64,000 bases of DNA from Clostridium ihumii AP5 (GTDB lineage Bacteria; Bacillota; Clostridia; Clostridiales; Clostridiaceae), in NCBI RefSeq assembly GCF_000612845.1, contig NZ_CCAT010000065.1, positions 124,001-188,000 on the forward strand, written 5' to 3'. A program made the translations under genes and the position numbers. Positions 26,381 to 35,559 of this stretch are shown piece by piece; within the stretch, counting starts at the first letter, position 1; every line of letters begins with the position of its first letter. A model generated the notes under the pieces. The model saw only the letters and a program-made list of their open reading frames with translations. It searched no databases and had not been told where the DNA came from.

Positions 26381-28664
26381 TGTATTTTAAAAACTCCTTT
26401 TGCATAGATTCCTTAACTTTATCTATATTTATGGAGCTCTTATCCATAAGAACTTTTATAGCATCATCTATACATTCCATAGTGTAAATATTAAAATCTC
26501 CATTTTGTATAGCTTCTTCAACTTCTTTAGAGAGCACTAAATCATTTTTATTTGAGAAAGGTATTAATACTCCTTTATTTTTTATGGAATCGACATTTTT
26601 ACATACTTTAAAAAATCCTTCAATTTTTTCATTAACTCCACCTATAGGTTGTATTTCTCCAAATTGATTAATGGATCCTGTTACAGCTATATTTTGTTTA
26701 ACTGGAATTTTAGTTATAGATGATAACATACAAATAACTTCACCAACTGATGCACTATCCCCATCAACAATTCCATATATTTGTTCAAAATTCAAGTGAA
26801 AATCAACTGGTATCTTTTTATAACCACCAACTAAATTGTTTATATAACCATTTAAAATACTTATTGCTTTATCATGAATTTTCCCACTTAGATTTCCTTC
26901 TCTTTGAGCATGAATTATTGTGCCATTTCCCTTATAACAATTACATGTTATTCTAATAGGTCTTCCAAAACTTATATATCCTATATCTATAACTGACAAC
27001 CCATTTACTTGACCAACTTCACTACTATCAACTTTAATTAAATTTCGCTTCTCTTTGTAACTATTCATAACTTCTTTTTCCATTATTTCTTCATTGTATG
27101 CTATTTTTATTATTTCCTCACAATCAATTTTGTCCTTTTTATTTCTTTCTGAATCATTCTTAGCTAACAAAATTAAATCTTTTATTATTTCTGTATCAAA
27201 ATACATTTTATCTCTACTTTCACATTTTCTACATAAATACTTTCCTATTTCACTTATAGCCTCTGTAGTAATTTCCCCTACATTATTTTGCTCACAACAA
27301 TCCATTATTTCCCTTAATAATGCTTCTTTAGACATTTTATCTAACCCTATTAGTGGATTGCATTCAGCTCTAATTTTAAATATCTTTTTAAATTCTTCAT
27401 CATTATTGTAAAGCACATCATAAAACTCATAATTACCTATCAAAATAACTTTTGTTACAGCTTTAATAGGTTCTGGTTTTAATCCACCTAAAGCTAATAA
27501 TTCAAGATATCCTTTATTATAATCCAAATCAACCTTTTCACTTAATAATACCTTTTTTAAATAGTAATATGATTGTGGATTACTTAAAAGACTATTAATT
27601 CTTATAATAAGACATCCTCCATTAGCTTTTAAAAAACTTCCTGCTTTAATTAAGGATACATCAGATATATATACTCCATTATGATTTTCATACTCTATAC
27701 TTCCAAGTAAATTATTTAAACTTGGATCTTCCTCAAATATAACTGGTGGAGATTTTTTATCTGAGTTATCTACTATAACATTTATCATATATTTAAATAT
27801 TATTTCATTTATTTTATCTTCATCTTCATCATAATCTATATTATAATTTTCCAATAATTCTTCTAACATTTTCTCTATAATATATATTAAATAATTTTGT
27901 GCTTCCACATCTTGATCTAATATTTTTATACATTCTTCTTCTTCTATTTTCATTATTCCATATAAATATTCTTCCATAATCTCTTTTACTTTTTCTAATT
28001 CATGAGATTCAATATCTTTTAAATCTTCTAGTATTTCTTTAGTTTTTATTTTAAGTTCATTTACTTTTGTTATCATATCTTCTTTTTCTTGCTCATCTAG
28101 TTTGTCATATTCGTCTTCTGTCATTTCTTTTTCTTCGCTTAAAGGAATAAATGTAAACCCCTCTTCACTTGTTCTTATATCAAATCCACTGTTTTTTGAT
28201 ATACTTATAAGTTCACATAACATATCACTTCTTTTTTTCTGAATTTTACCCACTAATTGTTCTTTTTCTTTACTTATTGAACTTGTATAAAATTCAAATG
28301 TTTTATCTGCAATTGTATTTTGTATATGCTCTAATAATTCTTTAAAAACTTTTCCTTTTCCATTAGCTACAAGTAGAGGTATAGGTTTTTTTATATCATC
28401 CTTTATAACATAACATATATCTTTAGGTGCTTCTTCGCTTTTTAATATTTCATTTACATATTTCATTATACTTTCAACATTACTTTTTGAATAATCATCT
28501 ATTAAATATACATTATACCCTTGATTCTTTATCTCTATTGCAGTTTTTATCTTATTATATGCTATATCATATTGTGGTAGCATATCAATGCTATCCTTTA
28601 ACTTAACTTTTTCCATATCAAATTTAAAAACCACTTCTTTTGGAGTCAACTTTCTTCTCATCAT
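26370..28664 (-). CDS. Lon-type (S16) protease of the LonB/AAA_32 family with degenerate ATPase motifs
   Basis: 764 residues. The C-terminal Lon protease domain has the Ser-Lys dyad intact: GDSASVGE (Ser637) and GGVNEKIEG (Lys680), 43 residues apart as in E. coli Lon. The N-terminal region aligns in style with LonB-like AAA_32 proteins, but where the P-loop should be it reads YNVYLIDDYSKSNVES (50-65), without GxxGxGKT, and the Walker B position reads ANGGCLIIRINSLL without the acidic pair. A long acidic coiled-coil insertion lies between (about 135-290). ATP-independent or partner-driven proteolysis is inferred. The stop overlaps a small basic ORF. Confidence 0.8.
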   Translation of the reverse strand: MMRRKLTPKEVVFKFDMEKVKLKDSIDMLPQYDIAYNKIKTAIEIKNQGYNVYLIDDYSKSNVESIMKYVNEILKSEEAPKDICYVIKDDIKKPIPLLVANGKGKVFKELLEHIQNTIADKTFEFYTSSISKEKEQLVGKIQKKRSDMLCELISISKNSGFDIRTSEEGFTFIPLSEEKEMTEDEYDKLDEQEKEDMITKVNELKIKTKEILEDLKDIESHELEKVKEIMEEYLYGIMKIEEEECIKILDQDVEAQNYLIYIIEKMLEELLENYNIDYDEDEDKINEIIFKYMINVIVDNSDKKSPPVIFEEDPSLNNLLGSIEYENHNGVYISDVSLIKAGSFLKANGGCLIIRINSLLSNPQSYYYLKKVLLSEKVDLDYNKGYLELLALGGLKPEPIKAVTKVILIGNYEFYDVLYNNDEEFKKIFKIRAECNPLIGLDKMSKEALLREIMDCCEQNNVGEITTEAISEIGKYLCRKCESRDKMYFDTEIIKDLILLAKNDSERNKKDKIDCEEIIKIAYNEEIMEKEVMNSYKEKRNLIKVDSSEVGQVNGLSVIDIGYISFGRPIRITCNCYKGNGTIIHAQREGNLSGKIHDKAISILNGYINNLVGGYKKIPVDFHLNFEQIYGIVDGDSASVGEVICMLSSITKIPVKQNIAVTGSINQFGEIQPIGGVNEKIEGFFKVCKNVDSIKNKGVLIPFSNKNDLVLSKEVEEAIQNGDFNIYTMECIDDAIKVLMDKSSINIDKVKESMQKEFLKYNEK

Positions 28665-28855
28665 AACCTCCCATGAATAAATCGCTTATTATATTACTAT
28701 TCTTAACAGGAAACTTTTGGAACAAATTTATAAATTTAAAAAATAATTTATTATACTTATAATTTATGTTCTATATTTTATGTATATATTTTATTGTAAT
28801 TTAATATGCTATATATATATTTTATTTTAATATTTTTTAAAATTACAAATACATT

Positions 28856-29040
28856 TATAGGGTTACAAGTTCAAATTAATATTTTCATCAAATGATACTA
28901 TTAAGTTTACAGTTTATTCTATTATAATGTTGGGAACCAAATAAAAAGTAAGAGTGAAGAGTGAGAAATTTTTATAAGAATTGATTTTTAAAACTGATAC
29001 TTCAGTTTTATCTTTAATTGTTCACCGTTATTTGTGCAAC
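28856..29040 (+). repeat. Dispersed non-coding repeat, copy A
   Basis: Begins TATAGGGTTACAAGTTCAAA and shares blocks in the same order with 32374-32660: ACAGTTTATTC, then AAAAAGTAAGAGTGAA. Its right part (ATACTTCAGTTTTATC, then ATTGTTCA-CGTTA) also matches the right end of the element at 61980-62289. No ORF. It looks like a decayed MITE-like or REP-like element. Confidence 0.6.
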
Positions 29041-29192
29041 ACTTTAAATTGCTCTTTCTAAATTAGAATAAGACTAATTTAATTTTTCAACTTGTATTCT
29101 TATCTAAGCTTTAATTGCATTCATATTTATCTATAGTATTTAAGCTTAATCTATTGTATACTTATATGTTGTATAGAATTTTTAATTTAAAC

Positions 29193-29221
29193 TTGTGAAT
29201 TACTTAAAGTTTCGATATAAT
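29193..29221 (+). promoter_or_regulatory. Sigma-A promoter of the 142-aa gene
   Basis: -35 TTGTGA (29193-29198), 17-bp spacer, -10 TATAAT (29216-29221). Predicted start near 29228, about 95 bases before the ATG. Confidence 0.6.
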
Positions 29222-29241
29222 ATTTTTATCATTGTTATTTT

Positions 29242-29277
29242 AGTGAGTTAAATTTTTATTATAAAAATTTAATCACT
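29242..29277 (+). promoter_or_regulatory. Terminator-like hairpin in the leader of the 142-aa gene
   Basis: Stem of about 15 bp with one bulged G (GTGA-TTAAATTTTT and complement), loop ATTAT, followed by TTTATTAT. It lies between promoter and gene, so it is a possible attenuator. No competing antiterminator stem was identified. Confidence 0.45.
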
Positions 29278-29322
29278 TTTATTATGAATTTATAGATTTT
29301 TACTGAAAAGGAGTTATTTTTT

Positions 29323-29751
29323 ATGGGATTTAAAGATAAGTTATCTCAAAGTTATACTAATGCTTACTTAAATAGATATGGTGACAGACTTACTCAAATT
29401 CAAGGAAGAGTATTATCTGTAAAAGTTGAGGAAAAAAGCTTTTTAGGTATTATAAGAACTTTAACAGCTTTAATTGTTGTTAAACCAGTATCATCTTCTG
29501 GTGTTAGTACTTGTTACTACAAGAAAAAGAAATGGTTTAAAAAGCCTACTTTTATGAACCTTTCACAAGGACATTCTGTAATAGTTCAAGGTTTAAAACC
29601 TGATAAAAAGAAGAAGAAAAAGAAGAAATATCAAGAATATTTATCTGTTGTCAACATTGTTAATATGACAAATAGGTCTGAATTAGTTCCATCAAACGGT
29701 GAAATACCAAAGAAACTTCAAAAGACTAAAGTTGATAGAAGATATAAATAA
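29323..29751 (+). CDS. Unrecognised lysine-rich protein (142 aa)
   Basis: Strong RBS (AAAAGGAG, eight bases before ATG) and a terminator right after the stop support a real gene. No family recognised. The sequence suggests a small beta-rich fold: RLTQIQGRVLSVKVEEKSFL, ALIVVKPVS and SVIVQGLKP read like strands. There are three lysine clusters (YYKKKKWFKKP near residue 65, a run of eight lysines near residue 95, and the C-terminus). No signal peptide or membrane segment. A nucleic-acid or acidic-polymer binding role is only a guess from charge. Convergent with the calcium ATPase. Confidence 0.75.
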   Translation: MGFKDKLSQSYTNAYLNRYGDRLTQIQGRVLSVKVEEKSFLGIIRTLTALIVVKPVSSSGVSTCYYKKKKWFKKPTFMNLSQGHSVIVQGLKPDKKKKKKKKYQEYLSVVNIVNMTNRSELVPSNGEIPKKLQKTKVDRRYK

Positions 29752-29789
29752 AGTAGGAGATTTTTATTTTAAAATCTCCTACTTTATTT
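29746..29789. terminator. Bidirectional terminator between the 142-aa gene and the calcium ATPase
   Basis: 19-bp perfect stem (ending GTAGGAGATTTT on the left arm), six-base loop and T-rich exits on both strands; lies between two convergent stop codons. Confidence 0.9.
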
Positions 29790-29792
29790 TTA

Positions 29793-32339
29793 TTATCTTC
29801 TTTTTTTATGTCCTATATAAATGTATAAGCTATTAACCATAGCAATTGTTCCTGAGAAAAAAGCTATAATAAGCCATTGTCCTAAGTTTAATGCAACAGT
29901 GTGGAATATATTTTGAAATACTGGTATGTAAATAATACATACTAATGATAAAAAGGAAACTAAAACAGCCCCTAGTAAATACATATTAGTAAAAGGATTT
30001 ATTTCAAATAATGAATATCTTTCTGATCTACATTCAAATACATGCACAAGTTGAGACATTATAAGTGTACCTAGTGCAATAGTTCTACATACTTCTAAAT
30101 CCATTCTATAATACTTTCCTGCAATAAAAGCCATTACTGTGCATATTCCAATTAAAGTACCTCTTAATAGTATTTTTTCCTTTAATCCTCCTGCAAATAT
30201 GCTTTCATCTCTCTTTCTAGGTTTTTGCATCATTATATCACTATCTCCTGGATCAACACCTAACGCTATAGCTGGAAGTCCATCTGTAACTAAATTTACA
30301 AATAATATTTGTATTGGTAATAATGGAGATTCTAAATAAAATAATGATGATAAAAACATTGTTAAAACTTCACCTAAGTTACATGATAATAAATATCTTA
30401 TAAATTTTCTTATATTATCATAAATCTTTCTACCTTCTTCTACAGCTGCAACTATAGTAGAATAATTATCATCTAATAAAATCATAGCTGCTGCTTCTTT
30501 TGTAACATCTGTTCCTGATATCCCCATTGCAATTCCTATATCAGCCTCTTTTACTGCTGGTGCATCATTTACACCATCACCACTCATTGCAACTATATGA
30601 CCCTTTTTCTTAAACATTTTTACTATTCTAAGTTTGTGTTTAGGACTTACTCTTGCAAATACTCTATATTTATCTATATTTGCTTTTAAATCATTATCTG
30701 AAAGCTTGTCTAGTTCTTCGCCTGTAATAACTTCATTTAAATCCCCACATATTTCTAAGTCTTTACCTATTGCATATGCAGTATTTTTATGGTCACCTGT
30801 AATCATTATTGGCTTTATTCCCGCTAACTTACATTCTATTACAGAATCTCTAGCTTCCTTTCTTGGAGGATCTATAATTCCAGCTATACCTACAAGTACT
30901 AATCCACTTTCCAATGAGTTATCATTTTTTACTATATTTTCAGTTTTATATGCACCAGCAATACATCTTAATGCATCATATGACATTTGATCTATAGCTT
31001 TTTCTACTGTTCTTTTATGATTAATAGTTAATGGTTCTATTTTTCCCCTTACTAATATATGTGTGCATTTTTTCATTACCATTTCTGGTGCACCTTTAAC
31101 ATAACAAGTTTCTTTTCCGTTTTCTTCAACTACAACTGACATCATTTTTCTTGTAGAATTAAATGGTATTTCATAAGTTCTCTTAGCTTTAGATATAAAC
31201 CTTTGTAAAGTTTTTGGTTCATTGAAAAATGCTTTTATTAGTGCTGTTTCTGTTGGATCACCAATTAAACATTTTTCTAAGTTTATATCTTTAAAATTGT
31301 AATCACAATCATTACAATAAACAAATGTTTTTATAATTAAATCATTTATATCATTAAATTCATCTCTTATTTTTTCATTAAAATATACTTTTTTTACTAT
31401 CATTTTATTTTCTGTAAGAGTTCCTGTTTTATCTGTGCATATTACTGAAGTACATCCCAACGTTTCAACTGCCGGTAATTTTCTTACAAGTGCTTTTCTT
31501 TGAAGCATTCTTGATACACCTAAAGCTAATGCTACTGTAACTATAGCAGCAAGTCCTTCTGGTATTGCAGCTACAGCTAATGTAACTCCACACAAAAACA
31601 TTGTATATGGGTCTTGTCCTCTTACAATTCCTAGTATAGTAACTATTGCACATATAACAATACAAACTGCAACTAATATTTTACCTAATGAGTCTAATTT
31701 TTCACTTAGCACTGATTTTTCTGTCTCTATGCTATTTAGCATATGTGCTATTTTTCCCATTTCAGTATCCATACCAGTGCAAATTACTTTTGCCACACCT
31801 TTTCCAGTTAATACTGTAGTTCCCATAAAAATATTATTTGCACTTTTTTCTTTTGAATTTTTATAGACACCTACTGATTCACCTGTTAATAATGACTCAT
31901 CTACCATAAAAGAGTTATCTTCAATAAGACAAGCATCAGCTTGTACCTTATCTCCGCTTTCTAATACAATTAAATCTCCTGGTACTAAATACATTGAGTT
32001 TACAACCTCAATAGCCCCATTTCTTATTACCTTAGCTGTTGGAGATGCCATTTCTTTTAATGCTTCTAATGACTTTTCTGTTTTGTATTCTTGTACAAAA
32101 CCTAATATAGCATTCATAAATACTATTATAAGTATGGTTATTGCATCTGCCAAATCTCCCATAAAACCTGATATTATTGTTGCGCCTATTAACACCCAAA
32201 TTATAAAATCATTAAATTGACTTAAGAATATTTTTATGGCAGAAACTTTTTGCTTATTCTCTAAAACATTTAATCCAAATTGTTTTATTTTTTTCTCTAC
32301 TTCTTCATTTGTAAGTCCTCTTAATTCTTTATCATACAA
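29793..32339 (-). CDS. P-type calcium-transporting ATPase (PMCA/SERCA type)
   Basis: 848 residues. Exports Ca2+ with ATP. N-terminal cation-ATPase domain (GLTNEEVEKK), actuator TGES (152-155), M4 IPEGLAA (259-265) carrying a Ca-site glutamate, phosphorylation site CTDKTGTLT (Asp303), KGAPE nucleotide-binding block, GDGVNDAPA hinge and M6 NLVTDGLPAIALG with the Asn and Asp expected for Ca sites. The start is TTG at 32339 with AGGAGG seven bases upstream. Monocistronic, flanked by dispersed repeats. Other divalent cations cannot be excluded. Confidence 0.9.
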   Translation of the reverse strand: MYDKELRGLTNEEVEKKIKQFGLNVLENKQKVSAIKIFLSQFNDFIIWVLIGATIISGFMGDLADAITILIIVFMNAILGFVQEYKTEKSLEALKEMASPTAKVIRNGAIEVVNSMYLVPGDLIVLESGDKVQADACLIEDNSFMVDESLLTGESVGVYKNSKEKSANNIFMGTTVLTGKGVAKVICTGMDTEMGKIAHMLNSIETEKSVLSEKLDSLGKILVAVCIVICAIVTILGIVRGQDPYTMFLCGVTLAVAAIPEGLAAIVTVALALGVSRMLQRKALVRKLPAVETLGCTSVICTDKTGTLTENKMIVKKVYFNEKIRDEFNDINDLIIKTFVYCNDCDYNFKDINLEKCLIGDPTETALIKAFFNEPKTLQRFISKAKRTYEIPFNSTRKMMSVVVEENGKETCYVKGAPEMVMKKCTHILVRGKIEPLTINHKRTVEKAIDQMSYDALRCIAGAYKTENIVKNDNSLESGLVLVGIAGIIDPPRKEARDSVIECKLAGIKPIMITGDHKNTAYAIGKDLEICGDLNEVITGEELDKLSDNDLKANIDKYRVFARVSPKHKLRIVKMFKKKGHIVAMSGDGVNDAPAVKEADIGIAMGISGTDVTKEAAAMILLDDNYSTIVAAVEEGRKIYDNIRKFIRYLLSCNLGEVLTMFLSSLFYLESPLLPIQILFVNLVTDGLPAIALGVDPGDSDIMMQKPRKRDESIFAGGLKEKILLRGTLIGICTVMAFIAGKYYRMDLEVCRTIALGTLIMSQLVHVFECRSERYSLFEINPFTNMYLLGAVLVSFLSLVCIIYIPVFQNIFHTVALNLGQWLIIAFFSGTIAMVNSLYIYIGHKKRR

Positions 32340-33076
32340 TCATATCCCTCCTTTTATTCTTGCATAATACAAATATAGGGTTTCAAGTTCAAATTCAAAA
32401 TAATAGCTTTATCAAATAATACTACCATCCTTACAGTTTATTCCATTATCATATCGAAAACCAAGTAAAAAGTAAGAGTGAAAAGTGAATAGCGATGGTT
32501 AATATTATTCATTTCATTCCTAATATTTAAAATATAAATACATAAAAACTAAATTTTTATGTTGTTTTCAAATAATTTGCTCTGCAAATTTAATAAAAAT
32601 CATTCTTTTAAATTTTGAATCCAATTTTCACCTTAACTTTCTACTATCAATTGTCAATTTTAAAATATAGATTAAAACTTAGAGTTAAAATTCTCAACTA
32701 AAACGTTAATTTTTGAAGTTGAGTTCCTATAAATTTGTATTATATTCTTGTATAAAAAGTTTTAAGAAATGTTTATAATTTCTTACTTTAAAATATATGT
32801 ATTTAATCCCAATTATATGAAATAAGCTCTAAATTTTAATGGTAATAAATATTTTTACTTTACATTAATAAATTATCGTTTTAAAATACATATATACTGT
32901 TTTATAGGTATCTATAAAAATAACTTGTTATATTTAATTTATTTTTTGTCATACTAGAACTAATATATGAATTTTAAATCTATATATTACTTCCAGTAAT
33001 TAAAATAATTTTATTATTTCATGTTATTTTATTTTTGATGCCTTGACAAAGATTATTTTTTAAGGAGGATATAAAT
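32340..33076. other. 737-base divergent gap between the calcium ATPase and the pyrophosphatase
   Basis: No credible gene. The left half is a dispersed repeat copy (32374-32660). The right half is AT-rich with no strong promoter that I can defend; a TTGACA at about 33053 lies too close to the pyrophosphatase start to serve it. Confidence 0.65.
32374..32660 (+). repeat. Dispersed non-coding repeat, copy B
   Basis: Begins TATAGGGTTTCAAGTTCAAA, in the same orientation as copy A at 28856-29040, and contains AAAAAGTAAGAGTGAAAAGTG. Its right half (AATAATTTGCTCTGCAAATT) matches AATAATTTACTTTGCAAATT of the element at 61980-62289. It ends in a TATCAATTGTCAATT-type terminal sequence. About 287 bases. 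Confidence 0.6.
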
Positions 33077-34711
33077 TTGAAAAATACAATTTATATAACA
33101 GGACACAAAAACCCTGATTCAGATTCTATATGTTCTGCACTTGCCTATGCAGAATTTAAAAATAAAACGCAAAAAACTCCTGCAAAGGCGATAAGATTAG
33201 GCGAAGTTAACAACGAAACTCAATTTATCCTTAATTATTTTGGAGTGGAAGCACCAGATTTTATTAAAACAGTAAAAACTCAAGTTGCTGATTTAGATAT
33301 AGATACAGTTGCACCTATATCACCTGATATTTCATTAAAAATGGCATGGACTATAATGAAAAAGAATAATACTAAAACTCTACCTGTAGTAGATGAAAAT
33401 GAAAGATTAATTGGTATTACATCTGTTTCAAACTTAGCATCTAGCTATTTAGATATATGGGATAATTACATACTTGCCAAAAGCGGAACTTCTATTGATA
33501 ACATATTAGATACTTTATCTGCAAAAGTTGAATATTTACATGAAGAAAATAAAACTTTTGAAGGTAAAATAGCTGTTGCAAACATGTCACCAAATGATGA
33601 AAAGACTATAATTGAAAAAAATGATATAGTTATTTGTGGTGATAGAGAAGATATCCAAAACTTTGTAGTAAACAAAGAAGTTTCTTTAATGATTATAACT
33701 GGAAATAGAGAACCTCTTCCTGGAATACTAGATAAAGCTAAAGAAGTTGGTTGTACTGTTATAGTTACTCCATATGATACATTTACAACTTCAAGACTTA
33801 TAACTCAAAGCATACCTGTAAGTTACGTTATGAGTAAAAATAACTTAATTTCTTTTGAAGTTACAGATTTTGTTGATGAAATAAAAGATATAATGCTTGA
33901 AACTAGATACAGAAGCTATCCTGTAATTAATGAAGAAGGTAAAGTTATTGGAACTATTTCTCGTTATCATTTAATTAATCAAACTAAGAAAAAAGTTATA
34001 TTAATGGATCATAATGAGACTGCACAATCTGTAGATGGATTAAGCGATGCTGAAGTTATGGAGATAATAGATCACCATAGAATAGCAGATGTTCAAACTG
34101 GACTACCTATATACTTTAGAAATGAGCCAGTTGGAAGTACTTCAACAATCGTTGCTTCTATTTACTTTGAAAATGGCATTAGACCTAGCAAGCAAATTGC
34201 AGGAATCTTATGTGGTGCAATAATTTCAGATACACTTTTATTAAAATCACCAACTGCAACTTTAGTTGATGAGATAATTCTTAAGAGACTTGCTCAAATT
34301 GCTGATATAGATATTGAGGCATTTGCAAATGAAATGTTTAAAGCAGCTACTTCTCTTGAAGGTAAATCTGCTGAAGATATTTTAGGTCAAGATTATAAAA
34401 CATTCACTATTGGTGAAAAGAAAATAGGTGTAGCACAAGTTACAACAACTTATATAGATGGTTTTAAAGATATAAAATCTGATATTTTAAGCTTAATGGA
34501 TACTATGGCCTCTGAAAAAAATCTTGAAATGATAACTATAATGATTACAGATATCTTTAACGGTGGATCATTATTCTTAGTATCTGGAAATAAAGATTTA
34601 TTTACAGCAGCATTTAAAACTACACTTGAAAATAATGAAGTATATTTGGATGGTGTTGTTTCTAGAAAGAAACAAGTTATACCACCAATTACAGAAGCTA
34701 TAGATATGTAA
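33077..34711 (+). CDS. ppaC: Manganese-dependent inorganic pyrophosphatase with CBS and DRTGG regulatory domains
   Basis: Family II (DHH) pyrophosphatase hydrolysing PPi. 544 residues, much longer than the about 310-residue simple enzymes. Metal ligands GHKNPDSDS (His10, Asp14, Asp16) at the N-terminus; a regulatory insert with two CBS motifs (about 75-125 and 248-305) around a DRTGG domain; then IDHHRIADV and the DHHA2 domain. CBS insertion is known to confer inhibition by AMP/ADP and activation by ATP or diadenosine polyphosphates in family members. TTG start with AAGGAGGAT seven bases upstream. Confidence 0.93.
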   Translation: MKNTIYITGHKNPDSDSICSALAYAEFKNKTQKTPAKAIRLGEVNNETQFILNYFGVEAPDFIKTVKTQVADLDIDTVAPISPDISLKMAWTIMKKNNTKTLPVVDENERLIGITSVSNLASSYLDIWDNYILAKSGTSIDNILDTLSAKVEYLHEENKTFEGKIAVANMSPNDEKTIIEKNDIVICGDREDIQNFVVNKEVSLMIITGNREPLPGILDKAKEVGCTVIVTPYDTFTTSRLITQSIPVSYVMSKNNLISFEVTDFVDEIKDIMLETRYRSYPVINEEGKVIGTISRYHLINQTKKKVILMDHNETAQSVDGLSDAEVMEIIDHHRIADVQTGLPIYFRNEPVGSTSTIVASIYFENGIRPSKQIAGILCGAIISDTLLLKSPTATLVDEIILKRLAQIADIDIEAFANEMFKAATSLEGKSAEDILGQDYKTFTIGEKKIGVAQVTTTYIDGFKDIKSDILSLMDTMASEKNLEMITIMITDIFNGGSLFLVSGNKDLFTAAFKTTLENNEVYLDGVVSRKKQVIPPITEAIDM

Positions 34712-34718
34712 ATATAAA

Positions 34719-34753
34719 TACAAAAAAGGAGCTAGATAAGCTCCTTTTTTGTA
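34719..34753. terminator. Bidirectional terminator between the pyrophosphatase and flgG
   Basis: 15-bp perfect stem (ACAAAAAAGGAGCT and complement), five-base loop AGATA, with the T6 run inside the arm on both strands. It closes both the pyrophosphatase gene and the long flagellar operon. Confidence 0.92.
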
Positions 34754-34760
34754 ATATATA

Positions 34761-35546
34761 TTATCTTATATTATTAATCATTCCCCACATTTCATCTGCA
34801 GTCTTCATTCCTGTAGATCCTAATTGGAAAGCTCTTTGTGTTAATATCATCTCACTCATTTCTTCTGCCATATCAACATTTGAGTTTTCTAAATATCCTT
34901 GTAGTATGTTTCTGTCCGTTGTTTCATATATTGTTATACCCTCTAATGGTACAAATAAACTTTCGCCTACTGACATAAATGAACTATCACCTACAGCTTT
35001 ATATGTTTTAATTGATCCTAATTCTACAATATCACCATTAATTTTTTGAGTAATACTACCATCTTTATTTATTGTAAACTCTCCATTTTTTAAATTAATT
35101 GGTCCACCTGGCTTATTTATTTCTTGTCCTGCAGCATTAATTATGCTTATTCTATTACCATTTGCATCTACTAAGTTTCCACTTGCATCTACATTAAAGC
35201 TTCCTGCTCTTGTATATGCCTCTTTACCATCAGCCATATAAACCTTAAAAAAGCCTTCTCCATCTATAGCTAAATTAGATGATTTTCCTGTTTCTCTCAA
35301 GCTTCCTTGATTAACTTGTCTTATAACTTTTCCAGCTTTTACACCAGTTCCATAAGTTAAGTTATTTCCACCTTCAGTAATTGGATAGCCTTTTCTATTT
35401 AAACTATCTTGATATAAATCTTCAAATTGAACATTTAATCTTTTATATCCAGTTGTATTAACATTTCCAATATTATTTGATATAATATCTAATTTTTTTT
35501 GTTGTGCTGCCATAGTACTTCTATTAGTATATAACGCTGTATACAT
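34761..35546 (-). CDS. flgG: Flagellar basal-body rod protein FlgG
   Basis: 261 residues. N-terminal rod motif LDIISNNIGNVNTTGYKR (about 20-37), central beta domain with NLAIDGEGFFKV, C-terminal NVDMAEEMSEMILTQRAFQ. Forms the distal rod. Last gene of the flagellar run, 13 bases after the FlgF-like gene and just before a terminator. Confidence 0.9.
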   Translation of the reverse strand: MYTALYTNRSTMAAQQKKLDIISNNIGNVNTTGYKRLNVQFEDLYQDSLNRKGYPITEGGNNLTYGTGVKAGKVIRQVNQGSLRETGKSSNLAIDGEGFFKVYMADGKEAYTRAGSFNVDASGNLVDANGNRISIINAAGQEINKPGGPINLKNGEFTINKDGSITQKINGDIVELGSIKTYKAVGDSSFMSVGESLFVPLEGITIYETTDRNILQGYLENSNVDMAEEMSEMILTQRAFQLGSTGMKTADEMWGMINNIR

Positions 35547-35559
35547 TCACTTCACCACC

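Larger units (their letters stand above)
28665..29322. other. 658-base intergenic region before the 142-aa gene
   Basis: No gene seen. Contents from left to right: AT-rich filler, a dispersed repeat copy (28856-29040), a good promoter (29193-29221) and a terminator-like hairpin (29242-29277) in front of the next gene. Confidence 0.7.
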
